The notes beneath the pieces were generated by a model, which was not told where the DNA came from, did not search any database, and saw only the letters and a program-made list of their open reading frames with translations. Shown here in pieces: positions 9,431 to 16,130 of a stretch of 17,674 nucleotides of DNA. The stretch lies in assembly GCF_946477055.1 (NCBI RefSeq), contig NZ_CAMKXG010000045.1:1-17674 (forward strand). Direction: 5' to 3'. The first letter of the stretch is position 1. The number at the start of each line of letters is the position of its first letter. The position numbers and the translations under genes are program-made. Source of the DNA: Lonsdalea britannica. GTDB lineage: Bacteria > Pseudomonadota > Gammaproteobacteria > Enterobacterales > Enterobacteriaceae.

Positions 9431-10819
9431 ATGAAGAAATTGCTCCCTCTTCTTATCGGCTTGGGTCTGAGCGGCTTCAGCTTCATGAGTCAGGCGGAAG
9501 ATCTGTTACAGATTTATCAGCAGGCTAAAACGACAAACCCCGATTTACGCAGTTCTGCAGCGACTCGTGACGCCGCCTTTGAGAAAATCAACGAAGCGCG
9601 TTCTCCCTTGTTGCCGCAGCTTGGTCTGGGTGCGGATTATACCTACACCAGCGGTTTCCGTGACAGCAAAGACGTGAATAACAACGTGAAGAGCGCTTCG
9701 CTGCAACTGACTCAAACCCTGTTCGATATGTCCAAATGGCGCGCGCTGACGCTGCAGGAAAAACAAGCCGGCATCGAAGACGTCACCTATCAGACCGCGC
9801 AGCAAACGCTGTTGCTGAACTCCGCCACCGCCTATTTCAACGTGCTGCGAGCGATTGATTCGCTGTCGTATGTCACCGCCCAGAAAGCCTCTATTTATCG
9901 CGAACTGGATCAAACCACTCAGCGCTATAACGTCGGTCTGGTCGCCATTACCGATGTGCAGAACGCCCGTGCGCAGTACGACAGCGTGCTGGCTAGCGAA
10001 GTCACCGCCCGCAATGCGCTGGACAACTATATGGAAGTCCTGCGTCAGGTCACCGGCAACGTTTATCCGGAACTGGCCAGCGTGAATACCGCCAACTTCG
10101 CCGCTCAAAAACCCGAGCCTATCAATACGCTGATGAAAACGGCGGAAAGCCGCAACCTGAGCCTGCTGTCTTCTCGTCTCAGCCAGGACCTGGCCCGCGA
10201 GCAAATTCGCTCAGCGCAGACCGGCTACATGCCGACGCTGGATTTATCCGCCTCTAGCGGCGTCAGCAATACTCGTTATTCCGGATCTCGCGCGTCGGGA
10301 GGCAGCTACAACGACAGCGATATCGGACAGCATCAGGTCGGCCTGAGCTTCAACCTGCCACTGTATAGCGGGGGCGCGACCAACTCTCAGGTTAAACAGG
10401 CGCAGCATAGCTATGTGGCCGCCAGCGAAGATCTGGAGAGCGCGCACCGCAGCATGATTCAGACGCTGCGTTCGTCTCACAACAACATTGCCGCGTCCAT
10501 CAGCAGCATCGCCGCCTATAAGCAGGCCGTCGTGTCCGCGCAAAGTTCTTTGGACGCAATGGAAGCGGGCTATCAGGTCGGGACACGTACCATCGTTGAC
10601 GTGCTTGACGCAACAACGACGCTGTATAACGCGAAGCAGCAGCTATCCAGCGCACGTTACGACTACCTGATTAACGAGCTGAACTTGAAATATGCGCTGG
10701 GAACGTTGAACGAAAACGATCTGCGCGCGCTGAACGCCACGTTGGGCAAACCGGTATCGACGACGCCGGCACCGACCGCGGACGACAGTACCCGGACCGT
10801 TTTCGCCGCCGGCAACTGA
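9431..10819 (+). CDS. tolC: outer membrane efflux channel TolC
   Basis: TolC is the trimeric outer-membrane channel and periplasmic tunnel used by RND, MFS and ABC tripartite pumps and by type I secretion. I chose the ATG at 9431, giving MKKLLPLLIG as in E. coli; AAGG at 9419-9422 is correctly spaced for it, whereas the ATG at 9425 almost touches that site. The precursor has 462 residues with a signal peptide cleaved after FMSQA (residue 22). Two OEP repeats are visible, including DAAFEKINEARSPLLPQLG, the equatorial and coil segments, and QVGTRTIVDVLDATTTLYNAKQ. The C-terminal tail after GKPVST is about 30 residues shorter than in E. coli (493 residues); that tail is known to be dispensable there. 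ygiB and ygiC follow on the same strand. Confidence 0.97.
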   Translation: MKKLLPLLIGLGLSGFSFMSQAEDLLQIYQQAKTTNPDLRSSAATRDAAFEKINEARSPLLPQLGLGADYTYTSGFRDSKDVNNNVKSASLQLTQTLFDMSKWRALTLQEKQAGIEDVTYQTAQQTLLLNSATAYFNVLRAIDSLSYVTAQKASIYRELDQTTQRYNVGLVAITDVQNARAQYDSVLASEVTARNALDNYMEVLRQVTGNVYPELASVNTANFAAQKPEPINTLMKTAESRNLSLLSSRLSQDLAREQIRSAQTGYMPTLDLSASSGVSNTRYSGSRASGGSYNDSDIGQHQVGLSFNLPLYSGGATNSQVKQAQHSYVAASEDLESAHRSMIQTLRSSHNNIAASISSIAAYKQAVVSAQSSLDAMEAGYQVGTRTIVDVLDATTTLYNAKQQLSSARYDYLINELNLKYALGTLNENDLRALNATLGKPVSTTPAPTADDSTRTVFAAGN

Positions 10820-10842
10820 TCGCTTTTTGCAACGTCTGACAG

Positions 10843-10872
10843 GATGCGGCGCGAGCGTGCTCTCGCCGCATC
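10843..10872 (+). other. stable hairpin just after tolC
   Basis: GATGCGGCG at 10843-10851 pairs with CGCCGCATC at 10864-10872; inside it GAG and CTC also pair around a CGTG loop, leaving one C/T mismatch. No T-run follows on either strand. It may protect the tolC mRNA 3' end or slow polymerase before ygiB. The sequence recalls REP elements, but one copy is not enough to call one. Confidence 0.5.
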
Positions 10873-10948
10873 ACTTAATGACGGCTCCCCTCGTCGCAAA
10901 TTTCTTTTAGCGTGAGAATTTCTTTCAGCGCGAATTGTATAGCTGCGT

Positions 10949-10984
10949 AAAAAAGCCCACGCCCACCCGGGCCTCGCTTTTAAA
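10949..10984 (+). terminator. possible weak terminator or attenuator between tolC and ygiB
   Basis: GCCC (10955-10958) and GGGC (10969-10972) form a short stem with an A-run before it and CTCGCTTTT after it. The stem is only 4 bp and the T-run is offset, so it would be leaky. Leakiness would allow ygiB-ygiC to be read from tolC at a reduced level. Confidence 0.35.
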
Positions 10985-11064
10985 ACCCAAGCCGTTCACC
11001 TATTCTACAAACCTTTACTGTTATGTTGGGCAAGATGCCCTTTTCCTCGGGAAGACACCACACA

Positions 11065-11778
11065 ATGAAAAGAACACGTAACATCAACTATGATCGCTTC
11101 CGTAAAAGCTGGCGTCGCTTTCCTCTGGCGCCGCTGACGTTGGCCATTGGCTCCATACTTATGCTGGCTGGCTGCGAAAAGACGGATGAAACCGTGTCCC
11201 TCTATCAGAATGCAGACGACTGTACTCGCGCTAACCCGTCCATGAAGGACCAGTGCACCACAACCTATAACAACGCACTGAAAGAAGCCGAGAAGACCGC
11301 GCCGAAGTACCGGAGTCAGGAAGACTGTGTTGCTGAATTCGGCGAAGCGCAGTGTACGCAGACGCCCGCGACCACCGCATCGAATCAAAACTCACCGGCC
11401 CAGGCCGGTATGACGGCGCAGCCGCATGAAAGCGGCAGCTTCTGGATGCCTTTGATGGCGGGCTATATGATGGGCCGCATGATGGGCGGCGGCGGATATG
11501 CCCAGCAGCCGCTGTTCAGCCCGCGTTCCGCGGCCAGCCCGGCTAACGGTCAGTTTGTCGACGCGAGCGGCAAAAGCTATGGCAGCGCGGCTACCGGCCG
11601 CACGATCACCGTGCCTAAAACCGCGATGACGCCAAAACCCGCGACCACCACCACGACGATGCGTGGCGGCTTCGGCGAGTCCATTAACAGACAACAGCAG
11701 CAGCTGAGAAAAGAGCGAGAGAACTCCTCTTCCCGCTCGGGTTCAAGTTACCGTAGCCACAGTTCTATGGGTGGGTAA
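11065..11778 (+). CDS. ygiB: DUF1190 lipoprotein YgiB
   Basis: YgiB is a predicted envelope lipoprotein of unknown function. I start it at the ATG at 11065 ([10 protein letters not shown], as in E. coli) with GGGAAG ten bases upstream; a longer frame from 11023 has no ribosome-binding site. The protein has 237 residues (E. coli 223). A basic N-terminus and hydrophobic segment lead to lipobox LAGC with Cys37; Glu at +2 favours the outer membrane. Four cysteines (53, 64, 88, 97) could form two disulfides. A Gly/Met-rich segment, [12 protein letters not shown] at 133-144, and a Thr/Ser-rich tail ending SSMGG are family hallmarks. ygiC starts 12 bp later. The same lipoprotein and ATP-grasp pairing occurs in E. 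coli YjfM-YjfC, so the two probably act together. Confidence 0.93.
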   Translation: MKRTRNINYDRFRKSWRRFPLAPLTLAIGSILMLAGCEKTDETVSLYQNADDCTRANPSMKDQCTTTYNNALKEAEKTAPKYRSQEDCVAEFGEAQCTQTPATTASNQNSPAQAGMTAQPHESGSFWMPLMAGYMMGRMMGGGGYAQQPLFSPRSAASPANGQFVDASGKSYGSAATGRTITVPKTAMTPKPATTTTTMRGGFGESINRQQQQLRKERENSSSRSGSSYRSHSSMGG

Positions 11779-11790
11779 GGCTCAGACATA

Positions 11791-12951
11791 ATGAAAAGAA
11801 TCGCGATAGCGGAACGCCCTGACTGGCGTGAAAAAGCCGCCGAATTCGGCTTCAATTTCCACACGATGTATGACGAACCCTACTGGTGCGAAAACGCTTA
11901 CTATCAGTTCACGCTGGCCCAGATCGAAGAGCTGGAGTCTACAACGGAAGAACTGAACCAAATGTGCCTGCAGGTAGTGGACAAAGTCGTCAACAGCGAA
12001 GCGCTGCTGACCCGATTTCGTATCCCCAAACACACCTGGGATTTCGTGCGTGAATCGTGGAAAAGCCAGCAGCCCGCGCTGTATTCCCGACTGGACCTGG
12101 TCTATGACGGCGTCAATCCTGCGAAGCTGCTGGAAAACAACGCCGACACGCCCACCTCGCTTTACGAAGCGGCATTCTTCCAATGGGGATGGCTGGAAGA
12201 TCAGATCAACGCCGGAAAACTGCCGCAAAACGCCGATCAGTTCAACAGCATTCAGGAACAGCTGATTGAGCGCTTCGCCGAGCTGCGTCAGCAGCATGGC
12301 TTCGGACTGCTGCACTTCACCTGCTGTCAGGACACCGAGGAAGATCGCGGCACTGTACAATATCTGCAGGATTGCGCAGAGGAAGCCGGCATCGCGACGG
12401 ATTTTCTCTACATCGACGAAATCGGTCTGGGTGAGCGCGGCCAGTTCACCGATCCGCAAGATCAGGTCATCAGTAATCTGTTCAAGCTCTATCCGTGGGA
12501 ATTCATGCTCCGGGAGACGTTTTCCACCAAGCTGGCGGATGCCGGGGTGCGCTGGCTGGAGCCCGGATGGAAGAGCATTATCTCCAATAAGGCGCTGCTG
12601 CCGCTGCTTTGGCAGATGTTCCCCAATCATCCGAACCTGCTTCCCGCCTATTTTGCGGAAGACGAACATCCGGCAATGGAAAACTATGTCGTGAAACCGC
12701 TGTTTTCACGTGAAGGCGCGAACATCGACATCGTCCAGAACGGTCAGAAAATCGCCTCTGCCGACGGTCCCTACGGCGAAGAGGGCAACATCGTGCAGCA
12801 GTATCATCCGCTGCCGAAATTCGGCGACAGCTACACGCTGATCGGCAGCTGGCTGGTCGGCGACAAAGCCTGCGGCATCGGCTTACGGGAAGACACCTCG
12901 TTGATTACACAGGATTTATCGCGTTTTTATCCGCACATCATTCTGGATTAA
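11791..12951 (+). CDS. ygiC: ATP-grasp enzyme YgiC, glutathionylspermidine synthase-like
   Basis: YgiC is related to the C-terminal synthetase domain of glutathionylspermidine synthase, an ATP-grasp ligase that joins a carboxylate to an amine. Its own substrate is not established, and it lacks the amidase domain of the bifunctional enzyme. It has 386 residues, identical in length to E. coli Ygi[12 protein letters not shown] at 113-123 corresponds to the substrate/ATP loop of the family, and [13 protein letters not shown] at 299-311 carries the ATP-binding Lys302. The C-terminal [14 protein letters not shown] and IGSWLV stretches are conserved. There is no signal peptide, so it is cytoplasmic while its partner YgiB is a lipoprotein. 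TAAGG at 11776-11780 overlaps the ygiB stop, pointing to one transcript. Confidence 0.95.
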   Translation: MKRIAIAERPDWREKAAEFGFNFHTMYDEPYWCENAYYQFTLAQIEELESTTEELNQMCLQVVDKVVNSEALLTRFRIPKHTWDFVRESWKSQQPALYSRLDLVYDGVNPAKLLENNADTPTSLYEAAFFQWGWLEDQINAGKLPQNADQFNSIQEQLIERFAELRQQHGFGLLHFTCCQDTEEDRGTVQYLQDCAEEAGIATDFLYIDEIGLGERGQFTDPQDQVISNLFKLYPWEFMLRETFSTKLADAGVRWLEPGWKSIISNKALLPLLWQMFPNHPNLLPAYFAEDEHPAMENYVVKPLFSREGANIDIVQNGQKIASADGPYGEEGNIVQQYHPLPKFGDSYTLIGSWLVGDKACGIGLREDTSLITQDLSRFYPHIILD

Positions 12952-12958
12952 CGCCCTT

Positions 12959-12999
12959 GCAGACGGCGGCTCCCGCGCCGTCTGCGTTCCCGCTTTTTT
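12959..12999 (+). terminator. terminator after ygiC
   Basis: Perfect 10-bp arms GCAGACGGCG (12959-12968) and CGCCGTCTGC (12976-12985) enclose a 7-base loop and lie 7 bases after the ygiC stop. A run of six T (12994-12999) follows, but eight bases after the stem, so efficiency may be below that of a classic terminator. Confidence 0.7.
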
Positions 13000-13175
13000 A
13001 CCCACCGCTTTCATGTTCTCAGCAAGAAAATCATTTTCTCCCTTTTATTCTCCCTTTGAAAACGTCTCCATTTGGTTAAATATCTCATCCAGCCGCAGTA
13101 AAAATCATTGATGACTCGATTCATCTCGATGGGGCTATTTTCATTTTTTGATGGAATTGAACACAAGGGACGATC
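13000..13175. other. upstream region of the Sel1-repeat gene
   Basis: This AT-richer stretch holds a 15-base palindrome, AGAAAAT-C-ATTTTCT, at 13025-13039. It also holds two direct copies of TTCTCCCTTT (13036-13045 and 13048-13057) set 12 bp apart. Either could be a regulator site for the following gene, but I cannot name one. No gene is seen. Confidence 0.3.
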
Positions 13176-13730
13176 ATGAAAAAAACGCTAGTGATGGCAC
13201 TCCTGTTGGGTCTTCATACAACGTCGTACGCACAAAACGAACCCGCCGCGCAGGAAACGACACCCCACTCTTTAGCGCAGGAAATCACTCAGGAAGAACA
13301 GCAGCTTAAAGCATTGAGAGAAAAAGCGGAAAACGGCAGCGAAGAAGACCGACATCAGCTTACCGATCAGCTGCTTCGCAGTAACTGGCCGCCATACCGA
13401 GCAGAAGGGATCGAGTGGTTGAAGCAGGAAGCGGACGCCAACGACGTGCGGGCGCAATTTCGACTGAGCAAGATTTACCTTGGCAGAATGCCCAATGAAA
13501 ACGATCCGGTAAGCGGGCTGATTTACCTGAAAAAGTCGGCTGAAGCCGGTTTTGCACCCGCACAGCTGATGATATCTGTCGTGTTGAGCAAACATCCGCA
13601 GCTGCCGAGAGATTTTGAGCAGGCCAGGCTGTGGGCGGAAAAAGCCTTAAACAACCCGGACGCCACGCCGCAGTTGAAAGAGGGCGCAGACAAAATGATC
13701 GCGTTTATTGATGGACACCTGGCCCCCTAA
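13176..13730 (+). CDS. exported Sel1-repeat (TPR-like) protein of unknown function
   Basis: I do not recognise a named gene. The 184-residue product has a clear Sec signal peptide, MKKTLVMALLLGLHTTSYA, cleaved before Gln20. There is no lipobox, so it should be periplasmic or secreted. A Gln/Glu-rich stretch at about 32-52 may form a helix or short coiled coil. From about residue 70 there are two to three Sel1-like helical units, seen in VRAQFRLSKIYLGR, GLIYLKKSAEAGFAPAQL and ARLWAEKAL. Such repeats usually bind other proteins. The ATG at 13176 has AAGGGA five bases upstream. It is a single-gene unit between the ygiC terminator and convergent ygiD. E. coli has ygiC and ygiD adjacent, so this gene is an addition to that block or was lost in E. 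coli. Confidence 0.85.
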   Translation: MKKTLVMALLLGLHTTSYAQNEPAAQETTPHSLAQEITQEEQQLKALREKAENGSEEDRHQLTDQLLRSNWPPYRAEGIEWLKQEADANDVRAQFRLSKIYLGRMPNENDPVSGLIYLKKSAEAGFAPAQLMISVVLSKHPQLPRDFEQARLWAEKALNNPDATPQLKEGADKMIAFIDGHLAP

Positions 13731-13753
13731 AATCGACATAACCTAGCGGGAAG

Positions 13754-13788
13754 GAACGCAGAACCGCTTACTCGGCGCCCCTGCGTTC
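13754..13788. other. inverted repeat between convergent genes
   Basis: GAACGCAG (13754-13761) and CTGCGTTC (13781-13788) form a perfect 8-bp stem around a 19-base loop, in the 65-bp gap between the Sel1 gene and ygiD. No T-run follows on either side. It may be a weak two-way transcript end. Confidence 0.35.
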
Positions 13789-13795
13789 AATAGCA

Positions 13796-14578
13796 TCAGC
13801 CCACTTGCACCGACAGCATGCTGAGAGAGCCCATTTCGATACCGTCGATCAGTATCGACACCGGCTCTTTATCCCGTCGGCTGCCTAACACATACAGCAG
13901 CGGCAGGAAGTGATCCGGGGACGGATTTGCCAGCGCCGCATCCGGGTGCTGCATGAAGTTCACCAGCGGATGATCGTCGCCGCAGTAAGTCAGGTTGTCG
14001 CGAACAAACTGGTTAAAGGTGCTCGCCCAGGGATACGGCGTCGTATCCCCTTCCCACTTCACCTGACGCAGGTTGTGGACCACGTTGCCGCTGGCGACAA
14101 TCATCACCCCCTGATCGCGCAGCGCGGATAAACGCTGCCCCAGCTGGTAGTGATACTCCGCCGACTGCGTACCATCGACGCTCAGCTGCACCACGGGGAT
14201 CTCCGCCTGCGGGAACGCCTTGATTAAGACGCCCCAGCTGCCGTGATCCAGCCCCCATTCGCGTTCGTCGAGATGCACCTTTACCGGCGCCAGCAGTTGC
14301 TGAATCTGCCGGGCAAGCGCCGGAGATCCCGGAGCCGGATATTGGATATCGAAAAGCGCCTGTGGAAAACCGCCGAAATCATGGATCGTGCGCGGCGCAT
14401 CCATCGCCGTCACCGCGGTGCCGCGGGTAAACCAATGGGCGGAAACGGCCACTATCGCCTTCGGCCGGGGCAACGTTTTGCCCAGTGTCCGCCAGGTCTC
14501 CGTATAAATATTGTCTTCCAGCACGTTCATCGGGCTACCATGACCGAGGAAAAGTGCGGGCATCCGGGAAACGTTCAT
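13796..14578 (-). CDS. ygiD: 4,5-DOPA-extradiol-dioxygenase-type protein YgiD
   Basis: YgiD belongs to the LigB/DODA family of metal-dependent extradiol ring-cleaving dioxygenases; the E. coli protein can open L-DOPA, but its natural substrate is uncertain. It has 260 residues (E. coli about 262). Four family metal-site or active-site histidines are visible: LGHGSP (His13), SAHWF (His48), NVVHN (His168) and SPDHFLP (His223). DHGSWG at 111-116 is also conserved. There is no signal peptide, so it is cytoplasmic. The ATG at 14576-14578 has AAAGG upstream. It is transcribed alone, convergent with the Sel1 gene; rnpB, upstream of it on the same strand, ends in its own terminator. Confidence 0.94.
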   Translation of the reverse strand: MNVSRMPALFLGHGSPMNVLEDNIYTETWRTLGKTLPRPKAIVAVSAHWFTRGTAVTAMDAPRTIHDFGGFPQALFDIQYPAPGSPALARQIQQLLAPVKVHLDEREWGLDHGSWGVLIKAFPQAEIPVVQLSVDGTQSAEYHYQLGQRLSALRDQGVMIVASGNVVHNLRQVKWEGDTTPYPWASTFNQFVRDNLTYCGDDHPLVNFMQHPDAALANPSPDHFLPLLYVLGSRRDKEPVSILIDGIEMGSLSMLSVQVG

Positions 14579-14736
14579 AACAGTACCTTTGGTTAGCGTG
14601 GAAATAGCGTGAGTGCATAACCGGTACTCTACGCCCCAGACCGAGGGAAAACAGTCGGATAACCATGACCAAAAGCGTCAAAAAATTTGAATTAATACCG
14701 TCACAAGAGAGGCATCAGAAGGGAGATAGCAGACGT

Positions 14737-14772
14737 AAAAAAACCGGCGCATTGCATCAGCAACACGCCGGT
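14737..14772 (-). terminator. Rho-independent terminator of rnpB
   Basis: On the minus strand ACCGGCG pairs with CGCCGGT (14766-14772 and 14743-14749), extended inward by GTTGC/GCAAT with wobble pairs, around a TGAT loop. A run of seven T follows (rc of 14737-14743). It begins seven bases past the mature 3' end of the RNase P RNA. Confidence 0.93.
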
Positions 14773-14778
14773 CGAAAG

Positions 14779-15157
<379 letters not shown>

Positions 15158-15164
15158 GGCGCGG

Positions 15165-15193
15165 ATGATAGGGCAAATCGCCGCCCTTGTCAT
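15165..15193 (-). promoter_or_regulatory. rnpB promoter
   Basis: On the minus strand ATGACA (rc of 15188-15193) is followed by a 17-bp spacer and TATCAT (rc of 15165-15170). Initiation seven bases on, at 15157, fits the 5' end of the RNA. The intervening CCGCGCC is a GC-rich discriminator of the kind found at stringently controlled stable-RNA promoters. The -35 lies only ten bases after the rsmI stop. Confidence 0.8.
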
Positions 15194-15203
15194 CCCCGTT
15201 GGC

Positions 15204-16070
15204 TCACTTTTCCCCGTCTTGCTCCAGCGCATGACGGTACAACGCGTTCTTTTTCACGCCGTGGATCTCGGCGGCCAGCGCTGCCGCCTTTTTCAGGGGG
15301 AGCTCAGTCTGCAGCAGCGCCAGCGTTCGCAGTGCCTCTGCGGGCAACGCGCTGTCGTCGCGGTGATACCCTTCAACGATGAGCACCATTTCGCCTTTGC
15401 GGCGGTTTTCGTCCTCCTCGACCCACGCCAGCAGCTCGGCCACCGGCGCGCCATAGATGGACTCCCAGGTTTTGGTGAGTTCACGCGCCAGCACGACATA
15501 ACGCTGCGGCCCCAGCACGGCGACCATATCGCGCAGGCTATCCAGCAATCGATGTGTGGACTCGTAGTAAATCAGCGTACGCGGTTCTTCCAACATCGCC
15601 TGCAGCGTGTCTTTTCTCGCCTTGGTTTTTGCCGGAAGGAATCCTTCATAACAGAAACGGTCCGACGCCAGCCCGGCGGCGGACAGCGCGGCAATCGCCG
15701 CACACGCGCCCGGCAACGGCACGACGCGCACCCCCGCTTCACGGCACAGTCTCACCACGTGATAACCCGGATCGTTAATCAACGGCGTTCCGGCGTCTGA
15801 TACCAGCGCCACGCTCATCCCACTTTGCAAACGGCTCAGCAATTGCTCTGCTTTTTGTTGTTCATTGTGATCGTGCAGTGCGAACAGCCGCGCATTAATC
15901 GCGAAATGCTGTAACAATAAACCGGTATGGCGAGTATCCTCTGCCGCAATGAGATCGACGCTTTTCAAGACGTCCAACGCGCGCTGAGTGATGTCTCCCA
16001 AGTTGCCGATAGGCGTCGGGACAATGTAAAGGGTAGAGGCAGAAATCTCTGCTTGTTGGTCTTGTTTCAT
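15204..16070 (-). CDS. rsmI: 16S rRNA (cytidine-1402-2'-O)-methyltransferase RsmI
   Basis: RsmI uses S-adenosylmethionine to methylate the ribose of C1402 in the decoding centre of 16S rRNA; with RsmH it forms m4Cm1402 and tunes start-codon and frame fidelity. It has 288 residues (E. coli 286). The tetrapyrrole-methylase fold motifs are present: [13 protein letters not shown] at 19-31, AEDTRHT at 43-49, [13 protein letters not shown] at 90-102 and PLPGACA at 118-124. The C-terminal [20 protein letters not shown] segment matches E. coli. The ATG at 16068-16070 has GGATGAAAC upstream. It is divergent from lpoA (60 bp between starts) and is followed on the same strand by rnpB. Confidence 0.97.
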   Translation of the reverse strand: MKQDQQAEISASTLYIVPTPIGNLGDITQRALDVLKSVDLIAAEDTRHTGLLLQHFAINARLFALHDHNEQQKAEQLLSRLQSGMSVALVSDAGTPLINDPGYHVVRLCREAGVRVVPLPGACAAIAALSAAGLASDRFCYEGFLPAKTKARKDTLQAMLEEPRTLIYYESTHRLLDSLRDMVAVLGPQRYVVLARELTKTWESIYGAPVAELLAWVEEDENRRKGEMVLIVEGYHRDDSALPAEALRTLALLQTELPLKKAAALAAEIHGVKKNALYRHALEQDGEK

Positions 16071-16091
16071 TGTTTCATCCGGGTTGCCGAT

Positions 16092-16120
16092 TTAATATTG
16101 AGCATCTCTGAATTTATCAC
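16092..16120 (-). promoter_or_regulatory. candidate rsmI promoter in the rsmI-lpoA gap
   Basis: On the minus strand GTGATA (rc of 16115-16120) and TATTAA (rc of 16092-16097) are 17 bp apart, each with four of six consensus matches. The gap of 60 bp must hold start signals for both genes; none for lpoA stands out. Confidence 0.35.
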
Positions 16121-16130
16121 TGGATACAGT

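Noticed and set aside
9545..10204. A 219-codon minus-strand frame under tolC
   Set aside because: It is an antisense shadow of TolC; its composition is that expected from reversed TolC codons.
11782..12669. A 295-codon minus-strand frame under ygiC
   Set aside because: It is an antisense shadow of the well-conserved YgiC, with no motif of its own.
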